Shown here: positions 52,527 through 63,964 of the stretch, piece after piece
Layout of the letters: each line of letters opens with the position of its first letter
How positions within the stretch are numbered: position 1 is the stretch's first letter
From: Deinococcus rubellus
GTDB taxonomy: Bacteria; Deinococcota; Deinococci; Deinococcales; Deinococcaceae
DNA length: 64,000 bases
Assembly (NCBI RefSeq): GCF_025244745.1
Contig: NZ_CP104213.1
Location: forward strand, 1,233,501 to 1,297,500
Reading direction: 5' to 3'
Translations under genes and position numbers: made by a program
The notes under the pieces: model-generated
What the model was told of the DNA's origin: nothing
Database searches by the model: none
Seen by the model: only the letters and a program-made list of their open reading frames with translations

Positions 52527-54449
52527 TTAGCCTTCCATCGAGGCCAGGCCGCCGCGCTTCTCTCCGCCAGATCCCTCGCCCTTCTTGGGCAGCCGCAGAT
52601 TGGGCATCGGCAGGGTGGACAGGAACGCCAGCAGCGCCACGAAAATGCTGATCAGGTAGATGTGGCTGATGGTGTTGGCAAAGCCCACCTTGGCCGCCCG
52701 GCTGGAGAGGGCGTACGTCGTCTTGGCATCAGCCAAGGCGCTGGTCTGGGCGCTGCCGAGCTGCGACTTGATCTGCGCCAGCACCTGGGCCTTGCCCTGC
52801 TCGGTCTGGAGGGCCGCCGGTGGAATCTGGGCCAGACCGTTTCTGAGGCCCTCGGGCAGCAGTTGATTCTGGGTGATGCTGTTCAGGCTGCCGCTCTGCA
52901 CGGCGGTCTGCACGCTGCCGAAGGTCTTGGCGAAGCTGTCGTTGATCTTGGCGTTGATGTCGTCCAGGGTCGGGGCGTTGCCGCGTCCCTGCGAGACGTT
53001 GGCCTGAGAAGCACTCTTGGCGGCGGCTTCCAGTTGGGCGGCAATGGCCGGTTTCTGGCCGGTCGCGGCGGCACGCAGCTGGACCGGAAGCTGGGTCGCC
53101 AGCGTGCTGGTCAGCACTGCGCCGAAGACGGCCGTGCCGATGGTGCTGCCCATCTGCTGAAAGAACTGCCCGCTGGAGGTCGCCACCCCGATTTCCCAGC
53201 GCTGCACGGCACTCTGAATCGCCAGGTTGTAGAGCGGCAAAGCCGGGCCGATGCCCAGGCCCAGAATGACCATGAAGAAGATGACGGTGCTGTAGGAGGT
53301 GTCGGCGTTGAGGGTGGAGAGCAGGTAAAATCCGCCGACCATCAGTGCCAGGCCCACCAGAATCAGCGGCTTGTAGATGCCCAGCCGGGCCGCGATCTGA
53401 CCACTGACGATGGAGCCGAAGATCAATCCCATGGTGAGCGGAATGGTGGCCGTGCCCGCCTTGGTGGCGCTGACACCCTGCACGTTGACGAGGTACAGGC
53501 TCAGAAACAGAATCGCGCCCAGGAAGGCCGCGCCCAGAAAGAAGCGGGCCGTGACGCCCCAGGCAAACGTCGGATTCTTGAAGAGTGAGAGCGGCAGAAT
53601 CGGGCTTTCGTGGCGCGACTCGACGAACAGAAACAGGACCAGCGAGACGGCAGAAGCGGCGAACAATGCCAGCACGGTGGTGTTGGTCCAGCCGTAGGTG
53701 GCTTCCGCGCCGAAGGTGAGGGCCAGCAGCAGCGGCACCGAGAAAGTCAGGACCAGAATCGCGCCCACGTAGTCGATCTTGGGTTTCAGGCCGCTGGCCA
53801 GAATCGGCATCTTGCTGGCGATAAAGGCGATGGCAATCAGACCGATGGGCAGGTTGACGTAAAAAACCCACCGCCACGAGATGTTGTCGGTCAGGAAGCC
53901 GCCGAGGAGCGGCCCGATGACGCTGGAGATGCCGAAGACGGCCCCGAACAGGCCCTGGTACTTGGCGCGTTCGGCGGGCGCGAAGATATCGGCGATGATG
54001 GCAAACGCCACCGAGGTCAGCGCCGCCGCTCCGAAGCCTTGCAAGCCCCGGAAGACGATCAGCTGCATCATGCCGCTGCCGAAGAGGTTGCCGAACCACG
54101 GCTCACCGGCCATGCCGCACAGCGCCGAGCCGATCAGAAAGACGACGATGCCGAACAGCAGCACCGGCTTGCGTCCGTAGATGTCCGAGAGCTTGCCGTA
54201 GATCGGCACCATGGCCGTGCCCGCCAGCAGGTAGGCCGTCGTGACCCAGGCATAGAGGTTGAGGCCGTTGAGGTCGGCGATGATGCGCGGCAGCGAGGTC
54301 GAGACGATGGTCTGGTCGAGCGCCGAGAGAAACAGGCCCAGCAGGGTGCCGACCAGAATCAGGACTTTGGTGCTCTGCGGCAGCACCTCGGCGTAATTGA
54401 TGCGGTCTTCCAGGCGGGGGGTATTCGGGGGTGGTGCGGCTTGGGTCAT
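52527..54449 (-). CDS. DHA2/EmrB-QacA-type MFS drug transporter
   Basis: 640 residues with 14 predicted membrane segments: motif [19 protein letters not shown] near residue 44 and [16 protein letters not shown] after helix 2. A long extracytoplasmic stretch of about 130 residues (rich in Gln/Ala, with [20 protein letters not shown]) precedes the last helix, larger than in most relatives. Its ATG overlaps the marR stop as ATGA. A MarR-controlled multidrug exporter is the natural reading. Confidence 0.92.
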   Translation of the reverse strand: MTQAAPPPNTPRLEDRINYAEVLPQSTKVLILVGTLLGLFLSALDQTIVSTSLPRIIADLNGLNLYAWVTTAYLLAGTAMVPIYGKLSDIYGRKPVLLFGIVVFLIGSALCGMAGEPWFGNLFGSGMMQLIVFRGLQGFGAAALTSVAFAIIADIFAPAERAKYQGLFGAVFGISSVIGPLLGGFLTDNISWRWVFYVNLPIGLIAIAFIASKMPILASGLKPKIDYVGAILVLTFSVPLLLALTFGAEATYGWTNTTVLALFAASAVSLVLFLFVESRHESPILPLSLFKNPTFAWGVTARFFLGAAFLGAILFLSLYLVNVQGVSATKAGTATIPLTMGLIFGSIVSGQIAARLGIYKPLILVGLALMVGGFYLLSTLNADTSYSTVIFFMVILGLGIGPALPLYNLAIQSAVQRWEIGVATSSGQFFQQMGSTIGTAVFGAVLTSTLATQLPVQLRAAATGQKPAIAAQLEAAAKSASQANVSQGRGNAPTLDDINAKINDSFAKTFGSVQTAVQSGSLNSITQNQLLPEGLRNGLAQIPPAALQTEQGKAQVLAQIKSQLGSAQTSALADAKTTYALSSRAAKVGFANTISHIYLISIFVALLAFLSTLPMPNLRLPKKGEGSGGEKRGGLASMEG

Positions 54450-55024
54450 ACGGTCTCCTGGTGGGGGGTGGGCTGATGTGGGCTGGTCTGGGCAGTGGGC
54501 TGCTGGGCCTGGAGCTGCTGGGCTTCCAGAATGAGGGCGGTGATGGCTTCCTCCGCGCGGTTGATCTTCTCGGGGTTGACCTGACCGAAGACCTCGCTGT
54601 ACGCGCCCATCATGGCCTTCTCCCGGATATAGAGAAATTGCTGGCCCTTGTCGCTGAGTGCGAGCAGTTTCTCGCGGCGGTTCTCGGGATTCTCGCGGCG
54701 CTCCATCAGCTCGCGGCGCACCAGTTCCTGAATCAGTTGGCTGGTGGCCGGAAGGCTCACGCCCAGGTGTTCGGAAAGCAGCGTCAAGCTGATCGGCGCA
54801 AACGCCCGCACTTTATACAGCGCTGTCATCTGGGTGAAGCTCACATCCTCGCCTTGCAGTTCGCTTTGCAAGATGCCCATGATCCGGTCGGACACCAGGC
54901 GGTGAAGCTGCTGCATACAGAAGGTGAGGCGCTCGGCGGGGTCGTTGGGATCGTGGTCGGGCAGCGCGCAGAGGGGAGGATCGAGGGTACTATTTACAGT
55001 CTGGTGGTGGGCGTTCTTCTGCAC
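54446..55024 (-). CDS. MarR-family repressor of the downstream MFS pump
   Basis: 192 residues. Helical N-terminus ([21 protein letters not shown]), winged helix [20 protein letters not shown], and wing region [18 protein letters not shown] 55024 is the start; the tail is Gln/Thr/Pro-rich and runs into the MFS gene with an ATGA overlap, so the two are translated together. MarR proteins usually repress their own operon and release on binding a phenolic or other small ligand. Confidence 0.9.
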   Translation of the reverse strand: MQKNAHHQTVNSTLDPPLCALPDHDPNDPAERLTFCMQQLHRLVSDRIMGILQSELQGEDVSFTQMTALYKVRAFAPISLTLLSEHLGVSLPATSQLIQELVRRELMERRENPENRREKLLALSDKGQQFLYIREKAMMGAYSEVFGQVNPEKINRAEEAITALILEAQQLQAQQPTAQTSPHQPTPHQETV

Positions 55025-55028
55025 GCTT

Positions 55029-55056
55029 AAGATATTGAAACTATTCGGCCAGACAA
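55029..55056 (-). promoter_or_regulatory. Promoter of the MarR-MFS operon
   Basis: On the minus strand TTGTCT (55056-55051) and TATCTT (55034-55029) with a 16-base spacer, only four bases before the GTG start. A weak dyad AATAGTTTCAATATCTT overlaps the spacer and -10, a plausible MarR site. Confidence 0.45.
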
Positions 55057-55080
55057 AAAGTCATCTGTGCTACATGATTG

Positions 55081-55118
55081 AGCCAGCCGAAAGATATAGG
55101 TCTATAGGCATTCTGGCT
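55081..55118. repeat. Nested palindrome upstream of marR
   Basis: AGCCAG (55081-55086) and CTGGCT (55113-55118) enclose TATAGGTCTATA (55095-55106), itself arms TATAG/CTATA around GT. It lies about 60-95 bases upstream of the marR start and before the terminator of the CsbD-like gene. It could be a second operator or an RNA/DNA cruciform element. Confidence 0.45.
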
Positions 55119-55166
55119 TATGGCGCTGCACTGCGGACGATCGACCAGACCCAGCAGGCGAAGTCA

Positions 55167-55196
55167 CAAAAAAACCGCACCCGGTAAGGGTGCGGC
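55167..55196 (-). terminator. Terminator of the CsbD-like gene
   Basis: On the minus strand CCGCACCC pairs with GGGTGCGG around a five-base loop, followed by a run of seven T. Classic Rho-independent terminator, 25 bases after the stop. Confidence 0.92.
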
Positions 55197-55221
55197 TCAG
55201 GAAAGCGGTGCTGAAAACTTG

Positions 55222-55470
55222 TTAGTGGCCGTCGCCGTCGGTGCTCTCGCGTTTGCCCTCGTTGTAACTGGCATTCGCTTCAGCGTTATGGACCTCGGCC
55301 TTGGCACGGTCTTCCGCAGCCTTGACCTTGTCCCCGGCGTTTTCCAGGGTGCTGCCGCCCACGTGGCTGGCAGCTTCATGTCCGGCGGCGCGCAAACGGT
55401 CTGCGCCCTCGTTGACCTTGGCCTTGGCAGAGTCTAAAAAGTTTTCAGCGGCAGATTTATCGTCACTCAT
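55222..55470 (-). CDS. Small CsbD/LEA-like stress protein
   Basis: 82 residues, strongly charged and helical, almost without hydrophobic core: AAENFLDSAKAKVNEGADRLRAAGHEA, then VKAAEDRAKAEVHNAEANAS, with the acidic tail TDGDGH. The Ala/Lys/Glu heptad-like pattern is that of CsbD-like or LEA-like hydrophilic stress proteins, which protect proteins or membranes on desiccation. AGGAGG eight bases upstream of ATG 55470 is one of the best ribosome-binding sites in the window, as expected for a highly made stress protein. Confidence 0.75.
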   Translation of the reverse strand: MSDDKSAAENFLDSAKAKVNEGADRLRAAGHEAASHVGGSTLENAGDKVKAAEDRAKAEVHNAEANASYNEGKRESTDGDGH

Positions 55471-55658
55471 CGTGGAGGACCTCCTGCGAAATTGGATTCC
55501 CGGTTGGGTAAGGGTACTGTTTCACCAAACCCTGGCGCTTGGGTGAGGTCTGCGTAAGGGCAGGTTGAATCAGTGGGGAGGACTGCACCCGGCCCGGTGA
55601 CAGTCTTCGCGCCGTCGCCGCTGCCCCGCAGGGCCAGGGTGCGGTAAAGTGGACTGCC

Positions 55659-56900
<1,242 letters not shown>

Positions 56901-56915
56901 ATCTGCTTCAGCGGG

Positions 56916-56947
56916 AAAGGCCGGGGCCATGCGCTCCGGCTTTTTTT
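56916..56947 (+). terminator. Terminator after icd
   Basis: GCCGGGGC pairs with GCTCCGGC (one G-U pair) around a five-base loop and is extended by an A-run pairing with the following T-run; TTTTTTT ends it. Confidence 0.88.
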
Positions 56948-57077
56948 GTTGCTGACTGGAACTGGGCGGGCTTGTGTGGACCCGCCCGGCAGCGTAGAAC
57001 CTGGAGGTGAGGGCGTTTCCCTGGCGGTTTGATGTTCGTTTGTGTGCGCCCGGCGCGGCCTCCCGGCAGGTCGGCGC

Positions 57078-57791
57078 ATGAGTATTGCCGGGCCGGGTCA
57101 ACACCCGCTGGACAATCCCATCTGGCATGCCCTCACGGGGCCGCAGGTGGAGTTCGCGCTTGGCGGCGGCCCACTGCGGTTCTTTGCGCCCGAGGTGGCC
57201 CCCTTCACCGCTTTCGAGGAGCGCGACGAGGCGGCACTGATTTCGGCCCTGGCTGACCCTGCCGCCGTGCCTGCCCAGATCGTCCTGTTCCGGCCCCAGC
57301 TCGAGCCCGCACCCGCTGGCTGGACGCTGGCGTATCAGAGCGGTGTGGTGCAGATGGTCTGCCCAGACGACTCGCGGTTGGATGATTCAGGGTTGGCCGA
57401 GTCGGCGTCGGTGGTGCGGCTCGGCCCGGCGGACCTCCCCGAGATGCTGGAACTGGTGGCGCTCGCCCAGCCGGGGCCGTTCGGGCCGCGCACCCCCGAG
57501 CTGGGAGCTTATTTCGGGGTGCGGGAAGGCGGGCGGCTGGTGGCGCTGACTGGCGAGCGGCTGCGGCTCGGCGGCTTCACCGAGGTCAGTGCCGTGTGTA
57601 CCCATCCCGACTGGCGCGGGCGTGGCCTGGCCCGCCGCACCGTCAGCCGGGTGGCCCGCAAAGCGTTCAGTGAGCAGCAGACGCCGTTCCTGCATGTGAT
57701 TGCCGGGAACGTCGGGGCCATCCGCTTGTACGGGTCGCTGGGCTTCGTGGAGCGTGCCCGCCTTCAGCTCTCGGTGTGGGGGCCAGTGTAA
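57078..57791 (+). CDS. GNAT-family acetyltransferase
   Basis: 237 residues. The C-terminal half holds the GNAT core: GRLVALTGERLRLGGFTEVS, then AVCTHPDWRGRGLARRTVSRV with the acetyl-CoA pyrophosphate loop, and NVGAIRLYGSLGFVERA. The N-terminal half (NPIWHALTGPQVEFALGGG) is a partner domain often fused in this subgroup. Substrate unknown. An earlier ATG at 57042 is possible. It is in line with the AlaX gene 22 bases downstream. Confidence 0.85.
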   Translation: MSIAGPGQHPLDNPIWHALTGPQVEFALGGGPLRFFAPEVAPFTAFEERDEAALISALADPAAVPAQIVLFRPQLEPAPAGWTLAYQSGVVQMVCPDDSRLDDSGLAESASVVRLGPADLPEMLELVALAQPGPFGPRTPELGAYFGVREGGRLVALTGERLRLGGFTEVSAVCTHPDWRGRGLARRTVSRVARKAFSEQQTPFLHVIAGNVGAIRLYGSLGFVERARLQLSVWGPV

Positions 57792-57812
57792 AACGCGACC
57801 TACACTGAAGGC

Positions 57813-59051
57813 ATGATCCTGCCGATTCCCACCCAGCCGCTGTATTACACCGACCCGGCCCAACTGACCTTCATGGCCCTGGTGACCCAGGCTGAGGGCC
57901 AGCGGGTCGCCCTCAGCGCCACCGCGTTCTATCCGGAAGGCGGCGGCCAGAACGCCGATGTGGGCGACCTGACCTGGGCCGGGGGCGAGGCTCAGATCAC
58001 CGACACCCAGAAGGACAGGGCCGACAGGGAGAGCGGCGTCATCTGGCACACCCTCAACGGCGACGTGCCGGAGGTGGGCGCGGCGGTGCGCGGCGTGGTG
58101 GATGCGGCGTCGCGCTGGCACAACATGCAGCGTCACAGCGGCGAGCATCTGCTGGCCCAGGCGTTTTTCCGCCTCGACCCGAGGTTCGCGGTGGCAGCGG
58201 TCGGTATGCGAAACGCTGAATGCACCATCGATCTGGAAGGCCAGCCGGCGGAGGCCGACGCGCGGGCCGCTGAAATGCTCCTGAGGGAAACGCTGGGACG
58301 AACGCCAATCAAACTCCGCACGGTGGAGGTGCTGGAAGCCGAGCTCGCGCGCTACCCGCTGCGCCGCACCACCAAGATCACAGGCACGGTGCGGCTGGTG
58401 ATCTTTGAGGACGAGGCGGGCTCGGAAGGGAAACCGCAATTCTTCGACGTGAGTGCCTGCGGCGGCCTGCATGTGCCCTGGGCGGCGATGGCCGGGCCAG
58501 TGACGGTGCTGCGGACCGAGCGAATCAAGGGGGGGCTGACCCGCGTGGTCTTCGTGGCGGGCGAGGCTGCCGCCGAGCGCCTGGGCGACATGTATCAGGC
58601 TTCCAGAGCGCTGGCCGCGACCCTCAGCGCAGGCCCTGGCGACCTGACGGCGCGGGTGGAAACGCTGCGCCGCACGGCCCAGACGCAGGCGGCCCGACTC
58701 GCCGCTGCCCAGACAGCCCTGGTCGGCCACGAGATCGTCGCCCTGCCTACCGAGTGCCTGCCCACCGAGAATCTGGGTGACGTGACACTGCGGGTACTGA
58801 CCTTGCCGGATGCGGCTCTGCTGCCCACTGCCTTGAGCGCCGCGCCCGAGGGGGCCGTGCTGCTCATCACCGCGCCGGGGGGCCGGGTGGGCCTGGGCAC
58901 CCCGCCCGGCCTGCACGCGGGCGAGCTCCTGAGACGGGTGCTGGCCGTGTCGGGCGGTCAGGGCGGCGGCAAGCCGGACGCGGCCCAGGGTCAGACGCCC
59001 GACCTGAAAGGCTTTCTGGTGGCCTTCAAAGCGGCGCTGGCTGAGGCCTGA
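57813..59051 (+). CDS. Alanyl-tRNA editing protein, AlaX-L type
   Basis: 412 residues. N-terminal AlaRS-like beta barrel (ALSATAFYPEGGGQNADVGDL), the editing site RWHNMQRHSGEHLLAQAFF with the HxxEH zinc ligands, and the second ligand pair in DVSACGGLHVPWAAM. The C-terminal DHHA1-like part (from about residue 280) marks the long AlaX form. It deacylates Ser- or Gly-tRNA(Ala). TACACT six bases before ATG 57813 indicates a leaderless start. Confidence 0.9.
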   Translation: MILPIPTQPLYYTDPAQLTFMALVTQAEGQRVALSATAFYPEGGGQNADVGDLTWAGGEAQITDTQKDRADRESGVIWHTLNGDVPEVGAAVRGVVDAASRWHNMQRHSGEHLLAQAFFRLDPRFAVAAVGMRNAECTIDLEGQPAEADARAAEMLLRETLGRTPIKLRTVEVLEAELARYPLRRTTKITGTVRLVIFEDEAGSEGKPQFFDVSACGGLHVPWAAMAGPVTVLRTERIKGGLTRVVFVAGEAAAERLGDMYQASRALAATLSAGPGDLTARVETLRRTAQTQAARLAAAQTALVGHEIVALPTECLPTENLGDVTLRVLTLPDAALLPTALSAAPEGAVLLITAPGGRVGLGTPPGLHAGELLRRVLAVSGGQGGGKPDAAQGQTPDLKGFLVAFKAALAEA

Positions 59052-59248
59052 GCGCCGGGAGACGAAGGGAGGAGGACGTTCTGCAAACGTTCCGATGTTG
59101 CGTGGGCAGATTCACGTGAACGGGCCGTCATGAAAATGTGACAACGCCTGAGGAGAATGAGAGAAATTCCGCATGCCCTGGGATGTTGCCGTGTTGCCGA
59201 AAACCTCTTTCTCTTGACCGCTGGGCCACGCCACTGGAGTCACGCACG

Positions 59249-59269
59249 ATGAACCCCGAAACACGATGA
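59249..59269 (+). other. Six-codon upstream ORF overlapping the HD-GYP gene start
   Basis: ATG AAC CCC GAA ACA CGA TGA reads MNPETR and its TGA overlaps the next ATG as ATGA. The segments around the two ATGs (CGATGAACCCCGAAA and CGATGAACTCTGAAA) are 13/15 identical, so a 17-base tandem duplication probably created the second start. Whether the uORF is translated is unknown. Confidence 0.4.
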
Positions 59270-60453
59270 ACTCTGAAATCAGTCCGACCACCTTTCCTCC
59301 TGCACTGCTGGATAGCCGCGATTTGACGGCCCAGAACGTACTCACCCTGATTCACATCGCCCTGGAGGCCGCAGACCTGGGAGCAGGGGTGGTGCCGACG
59401 CTCGACACCCTGATCAGCCACACGGCGGCGGTGGGCGCGGCGTACTTCCAGATCGGCGCGCAGGTCGCTCCGCAGCTTGGTACCCAACCCGGACTGGTCC
59501 AGCCCACGCCACTGATCTATCAGGTGCGGGCGGCAGCGGGTGAGTTGCCCGACACGCCGGGCATGCAGGCCATTGCCGCTCACGGTCTGCCCGCCGACAC
59601 GCCGCTGATGCAGGCGCTCTATAGCCGCCGCACGCCGATGTTCTTCGACGACGTGGCCAAGCAGCCGCAGACGGCGGGCTTTGCCGAGCTGGGGGTCGCC
59701 AGCCTGGCGGCTGCCCCGGTGCTGGGCATGCGCGGCGAACTGCTGGGAGCCTTCCTGATGCATACTTTCGTGGCCCATGCCTGGAACGAGGAGGAGGTGC
59801 GGCTCTTCAGCAGCGTGGTGGGGACCATCGCCGCGCTGACGGCCCGGCTGGCTGCCGAGGAGCAGGTGACCTCGGCCCGCGAGGCGGCGCTGCGGGCGCT
59901 GGGGCTGGCGCTCGAAACCCGTGACCGCGAAACCCAGGGCCACACCGACCGGGTGACGCTGATGGCCAGCCAGCTCGCCGCGCAGTTCAAGCTCAGTCAT
60001 ACCGAGGCCCAGGCGCTGCGCTGGGGCGCGTACCTGCATGACATCGGCAAGATCGCCATCGCCGACTCGATTCTGCACAAGCCTGGCAAGCTCAGCGAGG
60101 AAGAATTCGCGTTAATGCGCGACCACGCTGTATTCGGTCACAACTTTGCCAGCGCGCTGGGCTTCTTGCCGCCCGCTTCTCTGGCGGTGGTGGCCCAGCA
60201 CCACGAGCGGTGGGACGGCCAGGGCTATCCCGGTGGCCTGCGCGGCGAGGAGATTCACCTGCTGGCGCGCATTTTCGCTCTGTGCGACGTGTACGACGCC
60301 CTCGTCAGCGTGCGGCCCTACAAGCCTGCCTGGACGCCCGAGGAAGCCTGCGCCGAGATCGCCCGCCAGTCGGGCAGGCACTTCGACCCGCAGGTGACGG
60401 CGGCCTTCTTCGAGCTACTCGCGGCCCAGACGATGGCGGCGGCGAGCGACTGA
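59266..60453 (+). CDS. GAF-HD-GYP protein, candidate c-di-GMP phosphodiesterase
   Basis: 395 residues. An N-terminal GAF-like sensor domain (about 40-200, with [19 protein letters not shown]) is followed by an HD-GYP domain: [30 protein letters not shown] with the metal HD pair, then [19 protein letters not shown] and [13 protein letters not shown]. All expected HD-GYP ligands are present, so it should cleave c-di-GMP to GMP when its sensor allows. It stands between the AlaX gene and the racemase gene. Confidence 0.92.
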   Translation: MNSEISPTTFPPALLDSRDLTAQNVLTLIHIALEAADLGAGVVPTLDTLISHTAAVGAAYFQIGAQVAPQLGTQPGLVQPTPLIYQVRAAAGELPDTPGMQAIAAHGLPADTPLMQALYSRRTPMFFDDVAKQPQTAGFAELGVASLAAAPVLGMRGELLGAFLMHTFVAHAWNEEEVRLFSSVVGTIAALTARLAAEEQVTSAREAALRALGLALETRDRETQGHTDRVTLMASQLAAQFKLSHTEAQALRWGAYLHDIGKIAIADSILHKPGKLSEEEFALMRDHAVFGHNFASALGFLPPASLAVVAQHHERWDGQGYPGGLRGEEIHLLARIFALCDVYDALVSVRPYKPAWTPEEACAEIARQSGRHFDPQVTAAFFELLAAQTMAAASD

Positions 60454-60496
60454 GCCAAACGCTTCAAGCTGCGCTCCCTTCGGCTATCCTGCCCGC

Positions 60497-61606
60497 ATGC
60501 TGATCATCGAACGTGCCGAGATTTATCTGCTGAGGCTGCCGCTCAAGTTCCGCTTCGAGACCAGCTTTGGGGTGCAGACCGACAAGCAGGTGCCGCTGCT
60601 GCTGCTGCACGGCGGCGGCCTGACCGGCCTCTCCGAGGGCGTGATGGAAGCCCTGCCGATGTACCGCGAGGAGACCATCACGGGCGCGCTCGGCTTTCTG
60701 ACCGGGGCGGCCCTGCCTGCCGTGCTGAACCAGCGCTTCGCCAACCCCGAGGCGGTGGGCGCGGCGCTTGAGCCCTGGCGCGGCAACCGGATGGCCAGGG
60801 CGATGGTCGAGATGGCGGCCTGGGATCTGTGGGCGCGGCAACTCGGGCTGCCGCTGTGGCAACTGCTGGGCGGCAACAAGACGGAAGTGGAGGTGGGCGT
60901 GTCGCTGGGTATTCAGGCGTCGGCCCAGGCGACCGTGGAAAGTGTCGCCAAGCACGCGGCGGAAGGCTACCGCCGCATCAAGCTCAAGATCAAGCCCGGC
61001 TGGGACGTGGAGCCGGTGCGGGCGGTGCGCCAGGCTTTTGCTGATCTGCATCTCACGGTGGACGCCAACAGCGCCTACACGCTGGCCGACGTGGCCCGGC
61101 TACAAGCGCTCGACGAGTTCGGCCTCGACTACATCGAGCAGCCGCTGGCCTGGGACGATCTGCACGACCACGCCACCTTGCAGGCCCATCTGAAAACGCC
61201 GATCTGCCTCGACGAGAGCATCGCCAGCGCCGCTGACACCCGCAAGGCGCTGACCCACGCCGCCGGGCGGGTCATCAATCTGAAGGTGGGCCGGGTCGGA
61301 GGCCACAGCGAGGCGCGGCGCGTACATGACGTGGCGCAGGCGTTCGGGGTGCCGGTCTGGTGCGGCGGAATGCTGGAGAGCGGAGTGGGCCGGGCGCATA
61401 ACATTCACCTCTCGACCCTGCCGAATTTCAGCAAGCCGGGCGACACGTCCAGTGCCAGCCGCTACTTCGCCACCGACACCGTCAACGAACCGCTGGAAGC
61501 CGAGAACGGGTTGATGCCGGTGCCGCCCGGTCCCGGTATCGGGGTCAGTCTCAACCGCGAGTTCGTGGAAGCCAACGCCGACTATCATCAGGAATTCAGT
61601 CTTTGA
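60497..61606 (+). CDS. N-acylamino acid racemase / o-succinylbenzoate synthase-family enzyme
   Basis: 369-residue enolase-superfamily enzyme. The catalytic KxK is in [12 protein letters not shown], the metal ligands in [20 protein letters not shown] and CLDESIAS, and the second Lys in NLKVGRVGG. MenC and N-acylamino-acid racemase share this layout. Because this genome carries mqnA/mqnC, a MenC role is unlikely; racemisation of N-acyl or N-succinyl amino acids is more plausible. TATCCT six bases before the ATG gives a leaderless start. Its stop overlaps the next gene as TTGA. Confidence 0.92.
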   Translation: MLIIERAEIYLLRLPLKFRFETSFGVQTDKQVPLLLLHGGGLTGLSEGVMEALPMYREETITGALGFLTGAALPAVLNQRFANPEAVGAALEPWRGNRMARAMVEMAAWDLWARQLGLPLWQLLGGNKTEVEVGVSLGIQASAQATVESVAKHAAEGYRRIKLKIKPGWDVEPVRAVRQAFADLHLTVDANSAYTLADVARLQALDEFGLDYIEQPLAWDDLHDHATLQAHLKTPICLDESIASAADTRKALTHAAGRVINLKVGRVGGHSEARRVHDVAQAFGVPVWCGGMLESGVGRAHNIHLSTLPNFSKPGDTSSASRYFATDTVNEPLEAENGLMPVPPGPGIGVSLNREFVEANADYHQEFSL

Positions 61607-62418
61607 GCGCGGGCGGGTTCGTCATCCGCGACCTCGTCAGTGCCCCGGAGATGCAGGTGCTCGAAGACATCCAGCGCGCCGCCTGGGGCTACCCTGAGAC
61701 TGAGGTGCATCCAGGCAACATCTTCCGCATTCACGCGCATGTCGGCGGGGTGGTGGCGGCGGCCTTCCCGGCGACGCCAGCAGGGGAAGTGGCAGGCGAG
61801 GCGTTCGGCTTCGTGTACGGCTTCCCTGCGTACCGGGAGGGCCGCCTCTGGCACCACTCGCACATGCTGGCGCTGCGGCCCGAGTGGCGCGGCTCCGGGG
61901 CGGCACTGGCCCTCAAGCTGCACCAGGCCCGGCGTGCCCGCGGGATGGGCCTGAAGCTCATTACCTGGACCTTCGACCCGCTCGTCGCCCGCAACGCCCG
62001 CTTCAATCTGGGCAAACTGGGCGCGCGGGCTGTGTCGTACCATCCGGAGTGGTACGTCTCTGCGTTCTTGCCTGCCGACCGCCTGATGGTGGAGTGGGAG
62101 TTGCCCCACCTTGACCTCACTGAACCGGACCTGGCTGGACCGGACCTCCTGGGGCAGCACTCCCAGCCCGTTCCCGTACCCGGCCAACCCAGAGTGCTGA
62201 AAGCGCAGGGTCAGGCTCCCGGTGTGCCTGATTTGAGTGCCGACGCGCCCAGCCTGCTGGCCGAGGTGCCGCTCGACGCCTTCGCACTGCCCGACCCGCT
62301 GCCGCTGGCCTGGCGGCTGGCGCTGCGGGAAGTGCTGGGCCACTACCTCGGCGTGGGCTACGCCGTCACCGACCTGTTGCGGCAGGGGGAGCGGGCGTTT
62401 TACCTGCTGGAGCGCTAA
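61603..62418 (+). CDS. GNAT N-acyltransferase paired with the racemase
   Basis: 271 residues from TTG 61603, overlapping the racemase stop by four bases. GNAT core: [25 protein letters not shown], then [23 protein letters not shown], and the [20 protein letters not shown] block of the COG3375-like group. A Pro/Leu-rich low-complexity insert (about 165-225) separates it from the helical C-terminus. In Geobacillus a similar pair makes N-succinyl amino acids for the racemase; the same partnership is inferred here. Confidence 0.85.
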   Translation: MSAGGFVIRDLVSAPEMQVLEDIQRAAWGYPETEVHPGNIFRIHAHVGGVVAAAFPATPAGEVAGEAFGFVYGFPAYREGRLWHHSHMLALRPEWRGSGAALALKLHQARRARGMGLKLITWTFDPLVARNARFNLGKLGARAVSYHPEWYVSAFLPADRLMVEWELPHLDLTEPDLAGPDLLGQHSQPVPVPGQPRVLKAQGQAPGVPDLSADAPSLLAEVPLDAFALPDPLPLAWRLALREVLGHYLGVGYAVTDLLRQGERAFYLLER

Positions 62419-62437
62419 CCGCCCAGCTACGGACGAC

Positions 62438-63088
<651 letters not shown>

Positions 63089-63177
63089 ACGGATATGCTA
63101 GCGCCCCCGCCTGAGCGAATGGACCGGAAGCCTTGAGCGGGGCTTGGTGTGGGTCCATTCGGGTCAATCTGGCTGGA

Positions 63178-63867
63178 TCAGTCCTCGCCCGCCCGGGTCA
63201 GTTGCTCCAGCACAGGCCGCAGCGCCGGGAACTCGCGGGTGGCGCTGACCCACACCAGTGCCGGATCAAGGCCAAAATAGTCGTGGGCCACCATGTTCCG
63301 CACGTCGCGCAGGGTGGCCCAGGGCACCTCGGGGTGGAGGTCTTGCAGGTGCTGGGGCAGGTACTTGGTGCCCTCCCCGATGCGCAGCAGCCGCAGCAGC
63401 GCGGCGTCAAAGCGCAGCGGGTCGGTTCGGAAGCTCTCCAGCGTCTGCCCGGCGGTGATCCGGCGCAGGGCGTCAATGTCGGCGCTCAGTTCGGAGAGCC
63501 GCCACTTCCACCGCTTGCGGCCAGCGCAGGGCGGGTGGAGTTGCGGCTCCAGCGCGTCCACGCTGTCAAGCAGCACTTCGCGCTTCAGTGGCGGCTTGAG
63601 GGCCGCTTCGGTCACGGCGTCGGTGCGGTGGCCCAGTAACCGCTCGAAAAACTCGCGGGCGCGTGCCAGCGTCAGCAGCCCGGCTTCCGGCGCAAGGTCG
63701 AGCAGCACGTCCACGTCCGACTCGGCCCCAGCTTCCTGGCGCGCCACCGAGCCGAAGACCCGCACCCGCGTCACGCCCAGATTGCGCCACTCTCCCTCCC
63801 GCTCGCGGATCAGGCTCAGGACGGTGGCGAGGTCTGGACGAATTTCTTTGAAGTTCGGCCCGGTCAT
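63178..63867 (-). CDS. Single-chain MNT-HEPN fusion (type VII toxin-antitoxin-like)
   Basis: 229 residues. The minimal nucleotidyltransferase half has the full GSX10DXD motif (G39, S40, D51, D53) in VFGSVARQEAGAESDVDVLLD and a third carboxylate at D83. After a short linker (about 108-120) comes a HEPN half with RNMVAHDY: R190, H195, Y197, the RX4HXY motif of HepT toxins, where MntA-type partners AMPylate the Tyr. Normally these are two genes; here one uninterrupted frame holds both. TATCCT seven bases upstream of ATG 63867 gives a leaderless start. Confidence 0.86.
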   Translation of the reverse strand: MTGPNFKEIRPDLATVLSLIREREGEWRNLGVTRVRVFGSVARQEAGAESDVDVLLDLAPEAGLLTLARAREFFERLLGHRTDAVTEAALKPPLKREVLLDSVDALEPQLHPPCAGRKRWKWRLSELSADIDALRRITAGQTLESFRTDPLRFDAALLRLLRIGEGTKYLPQHLQDLHPEVPWATLRDVRNMVAHDYFGLDPALVWVSATREFPALRPVLEQLTRAGED

Positions 63868-63899
63868 GTCCCACAGGATAGTGCGGTCATGACCCGAAC

Positions 63900-63929
63900 A
63901 GCCCCGACCGGCGGGTGCGGGTCGGGGCT
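63900..63929 (-). terminator. Terminator for the gene entering from the right edge
   Basis: AGCCCCGACC (63900-63909) pairs perfectly with GGTCGGGGCT (63920-63929), ten pairs with a ten-base loop, 35 bases after the stop of the partial frame at 63965-64000. Confidence 0.6.
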
Positions 63930-63964
63930 GGAGAGGCTGGGTGACTACCGTGAGACTTGAAGCC

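Noticed and set aside
59074..59093. GGACGTT-N5-AACGTTCC dyad after alaX as a LexA-like box
   Set aside because: The arms do not fit known LexA boxes and the site lies far from any start; left as chance.
60497..61606. Calling the enolase-superfamily gene menC
   Set aside because: mqnC and mqnA point to the futalosine route, which has no o-succinylbenzoate step, and the partner gene is an acyltransferase.
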